From positions 444,001 through 508,000 of the forward strand of contig NZ_CP127294.1 of NCBI RefSeq assembly GCF_030285625.1: a DNA stretch of 64,000 nucleotides, in the 5' to 3' direction. Position 1 is the first letter of the stretch. The number at the start of each line of letters is the position of its first letter. The notes under the pieces are model-generated. The model had not been told where the DNA came from. It saw only the letters and a program-made list of their open reading frames with translations, and ran no database searches. The DNA comes from Amycolatopsis sp. 2-15 (GTDB taxonomy: Bacteria; Actinomycetota; Actinomycetes; Mycobacteriales; Pseudonocardiaceae). Position numbers and translations under genes: made by a program. Below are positions 24,377 to 32,829 of this stretch, in pieces.

Positions 24377-25353
24377 CAGCGTTTACCCCCGTCGTCCGTA
24401 CCTGGTGCGGCGGTGCCGAACACCTTGATGAAGAGGAACGCGATGATCGCCACCGTGATGAAGATCAGCACGGCCATCGTGGACCCGATGCCGAGGTTGA
24501 GACCCTTGACCAGGTTGTCGTAGGTCATCATCGACACCGACCCCGTATCCTGCGCTCCGTTCGTGAGCACGTAGATGTTGTCGAAGATGCGGAACGCGTC
24601 GAGCGTGCGGAACAGCAGCGCGACGAGGATCGCGGGCTTCATCACCGGCAGCATCACCTTGGTGAACCGCTGCCACGCCGAGGCCCCGTCCATCGCGGCG
24701 GCCTTCAGCAGGTCCTCCGGCACCAGCGCGAGACCGGCCATCAGCAGCAGCGCCATGAACGGCGTGGTCTTCCACACCTCGGCGAGGATGATGATGAACA
24801 GCGACGGCCACTGCTCGGTGAGCGGCGCCCCGCCGGAGGCCAGCGAGTTCGCGAGGTAGCCGGTGTCCGGCGTCCACGCGAAGTACCACGAGAACGCCGC
24901 CACGACCGTGACGATGCCGTACGGGATCAGCGCGACGGTGCGCACGAGCCCGCGGCCCACGAGCGTGCGGTGCATGATCAGCGCGAGCGCCATGCCCAGC
25001 ACGAACTCGATCGCCACCGACACCACCGTCAGGAACATCGTGGTGCCGAACGCCGTCCACCAGTAGGAGCTGGTGAGCACGGCCCCGTAGTTCGCGAACC
25101 CGATGAACTCCTGCTGCGCCGGGAACCTCAGGTCGTAGCGCTGCAGCGAAAGCCAGATCGAGTAGACGATCGGGTAGCCCGTCACCGCGATCATCACGAT
25201 GAAGGCCGGCGCGCAGAGCCACAGGCCCAGCCGCCGTTCGGCCTTCTTCCCCTCACTGAGAACGGGTTTTCCTTTGCGGTGGCTCACGGCCTCGTGCGCA
25301 GCCGGTACGCCGACGGGGTCGGCGGTGCCGGTTGAGGGGTCCTGGACGGTCAC
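24376..25353 (-). CDS. sugA: SugA-like ABC transporter permease
   Basis: 325 residues, MalF-type. A cytosolic N-terminal tail of about 45 residues ([20 protein letters not shown]) precedes six transmembrane helices, starting [20 protein letters not shown]. The EAA loop reads [18 protein letters not shown] then TKVMLPV. It overlaps the lpqY stop by four bases, so it is translationally coupled to the binding protein. Confidence 0.92.
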   Translation of the reverse strand: MTVQDPSTGTADPVGVPAAHEAVSHRKGKPVLSEGKKAERRLGLWLCAPAFIVMIAVTGYPIVYSIWLSLQRYDLRFPAQQEFIGFANYGAVLTSSYWWTAFGTTMFLTVVSVAIEFVLGMALALIMHRTLVGRGLVRTVALIPYGIVTVVAAFSWYFAWTPDTGYLANSLASGGAPLTEQWPSLFIIILAEVWKTTPFMALLLMAGLALVPEDLLKAAAMDGASAWQRFTKVMLPVMKPAILVALLFRTLDAFRIFDNIYVLTNGAQDTGSVSMMTYDNLVKGLNLGIGSTMAVLIFITVAIIAFLFIKVFGTAAPGTDDGGKR

Positions 25354-26666
25354 GGGATCACTCCCTTCGACTGGAGCGCGTCACTGAGTTGTTCCCGCAG
25401 CTGCTGGGCCGTCACGGGCGGGTCGATCTCCGAAGGCGGCGACAGGATCTTCGACATGACCGTGGACGCGTTCTGGTACGCCGGGGAAAGCGGGCGCACC
25501 GCGGCGGTCTTCAACGCGTCGAGGATGGTGTCGCGCATCGGGTACTTGATGGCCATGTTCGGGTTGTCGTTCGACGCCGGTTTCGACGGGTCGAGCGGAA
25601 CGTCGTTGTGGTACACCGATTCGATGGTCGGCGGCACGCCGTCGTTGATGGCCGAGAACTTCTGGTTCTCCGCACTGCGCAAGCACAACGCGGCTTCGAA
25701 CGCCTCGGGCTTGTGCTGCGAGTACGTGCTCACCGCGAGGTCGTAACCACCGATGGTCGTCTTCGCCGGCATGCCGGCCTTCGCCTCCGGGTACACCGCC
25801 CACTTGAAGTGCGACAGGTCCTGCGGCTTCTCCTCGGCGTAGGAGGCGTAGACGAACGGCCAGTTGAGCTCGAACGCGGCATTGCCGCGCTGGAACGTCT
25901 GGCGGACGTCGTCCTCCTTCTGGTTGGTCAGCGACGGGTCCGTGATGCCCGACGACGTGACCTGCTTGAGCAGCGCCAGCGCGTCCACCGCCCCCTGGTC
26001 CATCACCACGGACTTGCCGTCGTCGGACAGGATGTGGCCGCCGAGGGACTCGACGAGCGTGTTGTAGATGACGACCAGGCCTTCGTACTGCGCACCGGTG
26101 AACACGATGCTGTACGGCTTGCCTTCCTTCTTGAGCTGCTGCGACATCTGCATCATCTCGTCCCACGTCTTCGGCGGGTTCGGGGTGATGCGGTCGTCGT
26201 ACCAGAGCAGCTGCACGTTGGTGTTCTTCGGTGCGGCGTAGAGCTTCCCCTCATAGGTGGCCGTCTCGAGCGGGCCCTGCAGCACGCCGTCGGACGCGGC
26301 GGCCTTGTTCTGCCCGGTCCACTCCTCGGACCAGCCCGCCTCGGCGAACTCCGACACCCACGTCACGTCGAGACCGAGGATGTCCATCGAGGTGTCCCCG
26401 GCGGCGAGCCGGCGAGCCATCTGGATTCGCTGGTCGTCGGCTCCGCGCTGGAGTTTGTTGTAGACGATTTCGTAGCGCCCGTTCGCGGCCTTGTTGCAGT
26501 TGTCCACAACGGTCTGGAAATTGTCCTCAGGCGCGTAGTACACATTGATCTTCATCGGTCCCCCGCCCGTGCCACACGCGGCGAGCAGACCCGTGGTCAT
26601 CAATCCGGCGGCCAGCAGCGCGCCCGTTCGGGCGGGCGAGCGACCCCGTAGCCTCTTCTTCCCCAT
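25350..26666 (-). CDS. lpqY: LpqY-like trehalose-binding lipoprotein
   Basis: 438 residues. The signal ends in the lipobox LAAC (Cys31 in TGLLAACGTGGG). The mature protein follows LpqY closely: NVYYAPEDNFQTVVDNCN, DQRIQMARRLAAGDTSMDIL, DVTWVSEFAEAGW, KLYAAPKNTNVQLLWYDD, FELNWPFVYAS and the C-terminal ILSPPSEIDPP, all features shared with M. tuberculosis LpqY. A Cys pair (DNC and ALCLRS) is also conserved. It captures trehalose outside the membrane for SugABC. ATG 26666 follows GAGGAGG. The operon promoter must lie in the 385 bases to its right. Confidence 0.93.
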   Translation of the reverse strand: MGKKRLRGRSPARTGALLAAGLMTTGLLAACGTGGGPMKINVYYAPEDNFQTVVDNCNKAANGRYEIVYNKLQRGADDQRIQMARRLAAGDTSMDILGLDVTWVSEFAEAGWSEEWTGQNKAAASDGVLQGPLETATYEGKLYAAPKNTNVQLLWYDDRITPNPPKTWDEMMQMSQQLKKEGKPYSIVFTGAQYEGLVVIYNTLVESLGGHILSDDGKSVVMDQGAVDALALLKQVTSSGITDPSLTNQKEDDVRQTFQRGNAAFELNWPFVYASYAEEKPQDLSHFKWAVYPEAKAGMPAKTTIGGYDLAVSTYSQHKPEAFEAALCLRSAENQKFSAINDGVPPTIESVYHNDVPLDPSKPASNDNPNMAIKYPMRDTILDALKTAAVRPLSPAYQNASTVMSKILSPPSEIDPPVTAQQLREQLSDALQSKGVIP

Positions 26667-27051
26667 CGAACAAAAGCCTCCTCACCCGCGCACGCCGGTT
26701 ACCGTGACGCCCCCAGGCATCACGACGCGATGAGGCGAGTCGCGCCAGCACCCCGACGTGCCAGTGCTCGGTCGGTCGCGCTGGAGGACGCGGCCGCCCG
26801 ACTGGTGTCGGACAACCTATGCCCGGCGATCACACCCCGCAAGCAGTATCCGTAACGATTCAGGGTTGCGCAGCGCGAAACGCCGGAATAACCGGGGTGA
26901 ACTGTGGACCGACCGTGCTTCCATTCGGGTGACTCAGCACGAATTCGCCAACGGCACAACCCGAATTCGACCTAGGGCATCCCCTAATCCACCCGTGTTC
27001 TTCACTGCCCGGCACCACCCGGATGCGGCGCCGGGCAGTGGAGAACAGGTG
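26667..27051. other. Intergenic region carrying the lpqY-sugABC promoter
   Basis: No gene is seen in these 385 bases. The right end holds the terminator of the stress-protein gene. The stretch 26850-26990 is relatively AT-rich for this genome (AATTCGCCAACG, CCGAATTCGACC, CTAGGGCATCCCC) and probably includes the operon promoter. No operator could be assigned. Confidence 0.4.
27003..27040 (-). terminator. Terminator of the Rv1234-like gene
   Basis: CACTGCCCGGC (27003-27013) pairs with GCCGGGCAGTG (27030-27040), an 11-bp stem 12 bases past the stop codon of the minus-strand gene. Confidence 0.7.
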
Positions 27052-27573
27052 TCAGGCGGTGGCGGGTGGCGGCTTCAACGCCAGCTTCGAGAGCAGTTCC
27101 CGCCCCTGTTCGGCCGAACGAGGCTGGCACAGCACGTCGTAACGGCCGGCCACCAATTGGCTCGCCGACGAGAAGTCGCGACGCCCGCGGGAGGCGCGGT
27201 AGCTGATGCCGGCGAACAGCAGACCGGAAAGGACGCCGAGTACGAGCCCGGTGAGCAGTTGCAACGCGAAGCCCTGGTTCACGAAAAAGCCCAGCAACAG
27301 CCCGGCGAACAACCCGAACCACGCGCCGGACATCGCGCCCGCGCCCAGGACCCGGCCCAAGGTGAGCCTGCCGATCACGCGCTCCACGAGCATCAGGTCC
27401 ACGCCGACGATCGTCACGTCGGTGACCGCGAACTCGCTCTCCGCCAGGAAGTCCACCGCGCGCTGGGCTTCCTGGTAGGTGCCGTACGACCCGATCGGCC
27501 AGCCGGTGGGCGGCGTCGGGAGCCGCGGCGGCCCGGCCGGCCGGCCACCACCAAAGGGACTGCTCACCATCAT
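27052..27573 (-). CDS. Membrane protein with general stress protein 17M-like domain (Rv1234-type)
   Basis: 173 residues. A YflT/GSP17M-like domain starts at IGSYGTYQEAQRAVDFLAES and VTDVTIVGVDL. Two transmembrane helices follow (GAMSGAWFGLFAGLLLGFFV and LLTGLVLGVLSGLLFAGI), then a returning cytosolic segment LVAGRYDVLCQ. ATG 27573 gives MMVSSPFGGG; an upstream ATG at 27606 is an alternative. A small inverted repeat GGTGAA/TTCACC lies at 27644-27660, upstream of it. Its position beside lpqY-sugABC matches Rv1234 in M. tuberculosis. Function unknown. Confidence 0.8.
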   Translation of the reverse strand: MMVSSPFGGGRPAGPPRLPTPPTGWPIGSYGTYQEAQRAVDFLAESEFAVTDVTIVGVDLMLVERVIGRLTLGRVLGAGAMSGAWFGLFAGLLLGFFVNQGFALQLLTGLVLGVLSGLLFAGISYRASRGRRDFSSASQLVAGRYDVLCQPRSAEQGRELLSKLALKPPPATA

Positions 27574-27669
27574 CACCTGCGTACTCGTCCGGTCCGAGGG
27601 GTCCATCTTGTCAAGAACCGGCGAACCGTGCGAACCGCATACTGGTGAATGCCGTTCACCCGGGGTGGG

Positions 27670-27950
27670 TCAGTGGTCCAGCCCCTTGGCGAGACCGACC
27701 ACCGCGTCGGCGAGCAGCGCGGGCTCCTCCAGGTGGCCGAAGAGCCGAGCCCGGGATGCCCTCGTGCAGCTCGCGGCCCCACTGCTCCCCGCAGATCACG
27801 TCGTAGCGGCCGACGAGGACGAGGGCCGGCACCCGATCGTGTTCAGCACCGGGCGGTCGTCGATCAGCTCGGGTGCCGTCGGCGTCGCGGCCGCAGATGT
27901 ACCCGCCGTCGACGCGCTGGACACCCTGGCTGCGGCCGAGCGCGGTGAGT
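27670..27950 (-). pseudogene. Decayed alpha/beta-hydrolase C-terminal fragment
   Basis: On the minus strand one frame reads VPALVLVGRYDVICGEQWGR then ELHEGIPGS, the acid-residue region of a proline-iminopeptidase-like hydrolase. The frame then breaks, and another frame gives GHLEEPALLADAVVGLAKGL followed by DH and TGA at 27670, the usual C-terminus. The catalytic His segment between them is partly deleted and the N-terminal two thirds are absent. The remnant directly follows a sigma-factor fragment. Confidence 0.65.
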
Positions 27951-28280
27951 TCACCCGGTGCTCACCGGCGTACCCCAGCGGCCGAGGCCCTGGTTCAGCC
28001 GGCTGCGCACGGTGCCGCCGGGGATACCGAGCGCCCGTGCGATCTGCTCGTACGACGTGCCGCCGAGCGAGAAGTGCCGGGATCATCACCGTCCGCACGG
28101 GCGGCGAGAGCTGTCCGACGGCCTGCCAGACCCAGTCGCGCAGCGCGTGGTCGTCGAGCAGGTGCTCGGGAGTGGCGAGCGTGGCCGCGGTGAGGTCCCA
28201 GCCGTCGGCGACGGGAATGTCGCGTGTGGACCGAAGTCGCGCGCGGCAGACGTTGCGCACCAGGTATGAACTCGGGTACT
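27951..28280 (-). pseudogene. Decayed ECF-type RNA polymerase sigma factor fragment
   Basis: One minus-strand frame reads YLVRNVCRARLRS and HALRDWVWQAVGQLSPPVRT, a sigma region 2/4 junction. A frameshift follows, and the next frame gives LGGTSYEQIARALGIPGGTV then RSRLNQGLGRW, the region 4 HTH, ending in TGA at 27951. The region 2 core is missing at the 5' side, where the acyl-CoA dehydrogenase gene now ends. It is a truncated and frameshifted pseudogene. Confidence 0.65.
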
Positions 28281-28282
28281 GC

Positions 28283-29479
28283 TCAGGATTTCGACTTGTA
28301 CTCGCGCAGCAGGCCGCGGCTGATGATCGTCTTCTGGATCTCGCTGGTGCCCTCACCGATCAGCAGGAACGGCGCCTCCCGCATCAACCGCTCGATCTCG
28401 AACTCCTTCGAATAGCCATAACCGCCGTGGATGCGGAACGCGTCCTGCGTCACCTCGGCGCAAAACTCCGACGCGAGCAACTTCGCCATCCCCGCCCCGA
28501 CATCGTTGCGGGCACCGGAATCCTTCAACCGCGCGGCGTTCACCATCATCAGGTGCGCGGCCTCGACCTTCGTCGCCATCTCCGCCAGCTTGAACGCGAT
28601 CGCCTGATGCTGCGCGATCGGCTTCCCGAACGTCCGCCGCTGCTGCGCATACTCCACCGCCAGCTCAAACGCCCGGATCGCGATCCCACACGCCCGCGCC
28701 GCCACATTCACCCGCCCGACCTCGACACCGTCCATCATGAACGAGAAACCCCCGCCCGGCGCACCACCAAGCACCCGATCGGCACCGATACGGAAACCGT
28801 CGAACACCGCCTCCGTCGTATCGACCCCCTTGTACCCCATCTTCTCGATCTTCCCCGGGATCGTCAGACCCGGCGCCACCTCGCCATACCCCTCAGGCTT
28901 CTCCACCAGAAACGCCGTCAGGTTCTGATGCGGCTTCTCCGCACCCTCATCAGTCCTCACCAACAACGCGATGAGGTTCGACGTGCCACCGTTGGTCAGC
29001 CACATCTTCGCGCCATCAATCACATAACCCTCACCATCACGACGGGCACGGGTCTTGATCGCCGCGACATCGGAACCCAGATCCGGCTCCGACATCGAAA
29101 ACGCACCCCGCACCTCCCCCGTCGCCATCCGCGGCAGAAAATACCGCTTCTGCTCTTCGGTGCCATACCGGGAAATCATGTGCGCCACGATGAAATGCGT
29201 ATTGATCACACCCGACACACTCATCCAGCCCCGCGCGATCTCCTCCACCACCAACGCATACGTCAGCAGCGACTCACCAAGACCCCCGTACTCCTCGGGA
29301 ATCGTGAGCCCGAACAAGCCCAGCGCCTTCATCCCCTCGACGATCTCCACCGGATAGACGTCCGCGTGCTCCAACTCCTGCGCACGCGGAATCACCTCCT
29401 TGTCCACGAACGAACGCACCGTCGCGAGAATCTCCGACTGCACATCGGACAGGCCGGCGGTCTGGGCGAGGCGGGCCAT
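28283..29479 (-). CDS. Acyl-CoA dehydrogenase
   Basis: 398 residues with the complete three-domain ACAD fold. FAD/substrate motifs: GAFSMSEPDLGSDVA and KMWLTNGGTSNLI. The C-terminal domain has RRTFGKPIAQHQAIAFKLA and RIHGGYGYSKEFEIERLMRE followed by GEGTSEIQKTIISR; the catalytic Glu is most likely in the KEFEIE segment. It oxidises an acyl-CoA to the 2-enoyl-CoA with electron transfer flavoprotein as acceptor; chain preference is unknown. ATG 29479 follows AAGGAG. The codon usage in the 3' half has more A than its neighbours, which may reflect a separate origin. Confidence 0.92.
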   Translation of the reverse strand: MARLAQTAGLSDVQSEILATVRSFVDKEVIPRAQELEHADVYPVEIVEGMKALGLFGLTIPEEYGGLGESLLTYALVVEEIARGWMSVSGVINTHFIVAHMISRYGTEEQKRYFLPRMATGEVRGAFSMSEPDLGSDVAAIKTRARRDGEGYVIDGAKMWLTNGGTSNLIALLVRTDEGAEKPHQNLTAFLVEKPEGYGEVAPGLTIPGKIEKMGYKGVDTTEAVFDGFRIGADRVLGGAPGGGFSFMMDGVEVGRVNVAARACGIAIRAFELAVEYAQQRRTFGKPIAQHQAIAFKLAEMATKVEAAHLMMVNAARLKDSGARNDVGAGMAKLLASEFCAEVTQDAFRIHGGYGYSKEFEIERLMREAPFLLIGEGTSEIQKTIISRGLLREYKSKS

Positions 29480-29615
29480 CACGGGCTCCTTCCGCGGGGT
29501 TACCGCGGAGTATGGACGGCCGGGCAGGTACGCGCCTATGAGGGTGCTCACGCCGTGGCCACGTTTGCCCCGTTAAAGTGCGGTTCCGGGCAACCTGTGG
29601 CCGGGAGGGAGCGTG

Positions 29616-29924
29616 ATGAACGAGAGCTACGAACACCCGTCGTTCGAGCATCAGCCGTACCCGCCGCAGGGCCCGCCGCCCGGCGCGGGGCTGGCGATCG
29701 GGTCGCTGGTGTGCTCGATCGCGGGCTTCATCGTGTGCGCGCCCGCCGCGATCGCCGGGGTCGTGATGGGGCACATCGCCTACTACCGCTCGCGCCACGG
29801 GCGGGCGACCGGCGGCGCGCTGGCCATCGCCGGCTTCGTGATCGGTTACCTGGCGCTGGCCGTGTGGGGGATCATGATCCCGCTCGTGCTGCACGAGCTC
29901 GACAAGTACGGCGCCTTCGGCTGA
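29616..29924 (+). CDS. DUF4190 small membrane protein
   Basis: About 102 residues. An aromatic and Pro-rich N-terminus (EHPSFEHQPYPPQGPPPGA) precedes two transmembrane helices of the DUF4190 type: GLAIGSLVCSIAGFIVCAP with VVMGHIAYY, and GGALAIAGFVIGYLALAVW. GGGAGGGAGC lies upstream; GTG 29613 directly before the ATG is equally possible. The adjacent gene encodes a second, longer DUF4190 protein, so the pair probably arose by duplication. Confidence 0.8.
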   Translation: MNESYEHPSFEHQPYPPQGPPPGAGLAIGSLVCSIAGFIVCAPAAIAGVVMGHIAYYRSRHGRATGGALAIAGFVIGYLALAVWGIMIPLVLHELDKYGAFG

Positions 29925-29967
29925 GAAGGCTCGCGGTGGGCGACCACCAGAACCGAGGGGGAACCCG

Positions 29968-30774
29968 ATGACCAACCCGTCCGAGCCGCAGGACCGGCCG
30001 AACGAGACCACGGCGTACGAGCCGCCGGCGACCGCCGACCCCGGCTCGTACGACCCGCCGGCCACCGCGGACCCGGCGCCGTACGACCCGCCCGCGGGCG
30101 ACGCGACGGCGTTCAGCTCGGCCGACAGCGTCAGCGCGGCGAGCGACCAGCCGACGGCCTTCGCCGCGCCGGGCAGCACCGGGTCCTCGAGCGAGACCGC
30201 GTTCGCCGCGCCGGGCTCGACCCCGACCGCGTCGCCGTACGCGGCGCCGGGGAACACGACGACCGGTGAGCAGCCGTCTCCCTACGCCCCGCCCGGCGCT
30301 CAGCCCTCCGGCGGCTTCGCCGTGCCCGGACAGCCCGAGCCCGCCGCGTACCCCGGCGTCCAGCCGTCCGGTGCGTACGCGGCTCCGGCCTACCCCGGCC
30401 AGCCCTACCCGGGCCCGACCGCCTCGTACCCGGGCGCGCACGGTGGCCCCGGCATGCCGGCCGCCGCGCCGTACGGCCGGCCCTACCCGCAGCAGCCCTA
30501 CGGTCAGCCGTACTCGCCGTACGGCCCGCAGCAGTCCAACGGCCTCGCCATCGGCGCGCTCGTCTGCTCGCTGCTGGGCCTGCTCACGTGCCTGATCGCG
30601 ATCCCCGGCATCGTCATGGGGCACATCGCACTCGCGAAGGCCAACCGCGGCGAAGCGGGCGGACGCGGCATGGCGCTGTCGGCCGTAGTCATCGGCTACG
30701 TGATCGTGGCGCTGTACGTGGGCTTCTTCGTCACGATCGTGATCCTCGGAACCAACGGGTACCTGGACAACTAG
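29968..30774 (+). CDS. DUF4190 membrane protein with Pro/Ala/Gly/Tyr-rich N-terminus (Rv1233c-type)
   Basis: 268 residues. The first 190 are low complexity with repeated motifs: YEPPATADPGSYDPPATADP, AFAAPGS, and many PY/YP pairs such as PYPQQPYGQPYSPYGP. The C-terminal 80 residues carry two DUF4190 helices, SNGLAIGALVCSLLGLLTCL with GHIALAKANRGEAG, and MALSAVVIGYVIVALYVGFF. ATG 29968 follows GAGGGGGAACCCG. Position between the Rv1234- and Rv1232c-like genes matches M. tuberculosis Rv1233c. The disordered tail may recruit partners at the membrane; function unknown. Confidence 0.82.
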   Translation: MTNPSEPQDRPNETTAYEPPATADPGSYDPPATADPAPYDPPAGDATAFSSADSVSAASDQPTAFAAPGSTGSSSETAFAAPGSTPTASPYAAPGNTTTGEQPSPYAPPGAQPSGGFAVPGQPEPAAYPGVQPSGAYAAPAYPGQPYPGPTASYPGAHGGPGMPAAAPYGRPYPQQPYGQPYSPYGPQQSNGLAIGALVCSLLGLLTCLIAIPGIVMGHIALAKANRGEAGGRGMALSAVVIGYVIVALYVGFFVTIVILGTNGYLDN

Positions 30775-30784
30775 CCACCGCGGT

Positions 30785-31762
30785 TCACTCCGCCAGCGCG
30801 TCACCCTCCTGGCGCGGCTGCGGCGGGCCGGCGTGCCCGTTGGACGCCGGCGAGGTCACCTGCGCCACGGGTCGCTCCAACGCGGGCGGCTCGGGCTCGG
30901 GTGCCTGGAGCTCGGGTGGCTCGGGTTCGGGCGGCTGGGGCTCGGGTGTCTGGGCTTCGGGTGCCTGAGGCTCGGGGACGGCCGGCTCCTCGGCCGCCGG
31001 CCCCTTGGCCTGCGGGGTGTTCGCGTCGAGGAAGCGCAGCAGCTCCACCGGGAACGGCAGCACCAACGTCGAGTTCTTCTCCGCCGACACCTGCACCACG
31101 GTCTCCAGCAGGCGCAGCTGCAGCGCCGACGGGACGTGGGCCATCGTCTCCGCGGCCTGGGCCAGCTTGTGCGACGCCTGCAGCTCGCCGTCGGCCGAGA
31201 TCACGCGGGCACGGCGCTCGCGTTCGGCCTCGGCCTGGCGCGACATCGAGCGCTTCATCGTCTCCGGCAGGGCCACGTCCTTGATCTCGACGCGGTCGAT
31301 GTGGATGCCCCAGTCGAGCGCGGGGTTGTCGATCATCAGCTCCAGGCCCTGGTTCAGCCGCTCGCGGTTCGACAGCAGGTCGTCGAGGTCACTCTTGCCG
31401 ATGATGGACCGCAGCGACGTCTGGGCCACCTGCCCGACGGCCGCGCGGTAGTCCTGCACGTTGATCGCGGCCAAGACCGGGTCGATCACTTTGAAGTACA
31501 CCACGGCGTCGACGCGCACCGTCACGTTGTCGCGCGTGATGCCGTCCTGCCCCGGGACCGGCATGGTGACGATCTGCATGTTGACCTTCTGCATGCGGTC
31601 CGCAACCGGTACCAGCAGCGTGAGGCCGGGCCCGCGCACCTCCGGGCGCACCCGCCCGAAGCGGAACACCAGGCCACGTTCGAACTGCTTCACCACGCGC
31701 ACACCGGAGGCGAGCCAGACTCCGCCCACGACGACCACCGCGCTGAGAATTTCAACGATCAT
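30785..31762 (-). CDS. SPFH/band-7 domain membrane protein (slipin-like)
   Basis: 325 residues. An N-terminal membrane anchor (IVEILSAVVVVGGVWLASGV) precedes a band-7 domain: QFERGLVFRFGRVRPEVRGP, GITRDNVTVRVDAVVYFKVI, YRAAVGQVAQTSLRSIIGKS and LDWGIHIDRVEIKDVALP, closely following stomatin/slipin proteins, then a coiled coil of the AERERRARVISADGE type. The last 60 residues are a PEPQAPEAQTPEPQPPEPEP-like repeat tail. GGGGAG precedes ATG 31762. Slipins organise membrane microdomains; no NfeD partner is adjacent. Confidence 0.9.
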   Translation of the reverse strand: MIVEILSAVVVVGGVWLASGVRVVKQFERGLVFRFGRVRPEVRGPGLTLLVPVADRMQKVNMQIVTMPVPGQDGITRDNVTVRVDAVVYFKVIDPVLAAINVQDYRAAVGQVAQTSLRSIIGKSDLDDLLSNRERLNQGLELMIDNPALDWGIHIDRVEIKDVALPETMKRSMSRQAEAERERRARVISADGELQASHKLAQAAETMAHVPSALQLRLLETVVQVSAEKNSTLVLPFPVELLRFLDANTPQAKGPAAEEPAVPEPQAPEAQTPEPQPPEPEPPELQAPEPEPPALERPVAQVTSPASNGHAGPPQPRQEGDALAE

Positions 31763-31836
31763 GGCAGCTCCCCGGGATCGCAGAACCCCTGGATTTTGAC
31801 TGTACGCGCGGTTTGGGCCCAGGGAAATGACTCGAC

Positions 31837-32757
31837 GTGACCAGCACGATGGGGAATGTGACCCGACTCGTGATTCCGCCGGCGTTCGCCGCCCGCGCAC
31901 CCCGTGTTCTCGGACCCGAGTGCCTGCCGTGGCTGGCGTCGCTGCCCGACCTGGCCGACCGCTTCGCCCGCGAGTGGGACCTGGAGTTCGAAGGCGAGGC
32001 GATGCACGGTTTCGTCGGTGTCGTGCAGCCCGCGCGCCGGGCCGACGGCACGCCCGCCGTGCTCAAACTGGGCTGGCCGCACGAGGAATCGCGCGACGAG
32101 CCGCTGGCACTGTCCACATGGGCCGGTCGCGGTTCCGTGCTGTTGCTGGAGTCAGCGCGTGAAGAAGGGGCGCAGCTGCTGGAGCGCCTCGATCACACGC
32201 GGACACTGCAGACAGCGCCGGTGCTCGAAGCCGTGGAAATCATGAGCGAGCTCGCGCGCCGGCTCGCCGTGCCGGCGCCACCGGAGTTGTCGCGGACGTT
32301 GACCGGCGAAGCCGAACGCCTCCTGGAGGAGCTGCCGAAGAGCTGGCACGACCTCGGCGGCCCGTTCCCCCGCCGCGAGCTCGACGCGGCCCTCGCCGTG
32401 TGCCGCGACCTCGGCCCCACCGCGGGCGCGCTGCTCGTGAACGAGGACCTGCACTACGAGAACGTGCTGGCCGCGCGGCGCGAACCGTGGCTCGTGATCG
32501 ACCCCAAGCCGATCGCCGGTGACCTCGAGTACGGCGTGTTCTCCTTGCTGTGGAACCGGTTCGGCGAATCCACAGTGGACGCCAAACTGGCTGCCACCGG
32601 ACTCGAGGCCGATCGCGCCCGCGCGTGGACGCTCGTGCGCGCGGTGCAGAACCGGTTGTGGTTCGAGTCGGATCTGCATGACGTCACCGATCTCGGCGAC
32701 GAACAGCCGGCTTACGACGCTCTGCCCGCTTTGGCCGCCTGGGCCTGCAAGTCCTAG
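31837..32757 (+). CDS. Aminoglycoside/hydroxyurea kinase-like protein (APH(6) superfamily)
   Basis: 306 residues with the PF04655-type kinase fold. An N-lobe Lys is in PAVLKLGWPHEES, and the catalytic loop reads LLVNEDLHYENVLAARREPW then LVIDPKPIAGDLEYGVF. The usual HGD of these phosphotransferases is NED here: the catalytic Asp remains but His and Gly are replaced. The DPK metal-binding Asp is intact. It may phosphorylate a small hydroxylated metabolite or antibiotic, but resistance cannot be claimed. Start GTG 31837 has AGGGA eleven bases away; GTG 31858 is an alternative. Confidence 0.78.
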   Translation: MTSTMGNVTRLVIPPAFAARAPRVLGPECLPWLASLPDLADRFAREWDLEFEGEAMHGFVGVVQPARRADGTPAVLKLGWPHEESRDEPLALSTWAGRGSVLLLESAREEGAQLLERLDHTRTLQTAPVLEAVEIMSELARRLAVPAPPELSRTLTGEAERLLEELPKSWHDLGGPFPRRELDAALAVCRDLGPTAGALLVNEDLHYENVLAARREPWLVIDPKPIAGDLEYGVFSLLWNRFGESTVDAKLAATGLEADRARAWTLVRAVQNRLWFESDLHDVTDLGDEQPAYDALPALAAWACKS

Positions 32758-32829
32758 CTGAGAAGACGCTGGCAAGACACGGCAACGCGACGCGGGCGCT
32801 GGGGCCTGCTTGCGGATAGTGTCTGCCTC

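Noticed and set aside
31837..32757. Calling the kinase-like protein a streptomycin resistance gene.
   Set aside because: Altered catalytic loop and no resistance or biosynthetic context; family membership alone does not support it.
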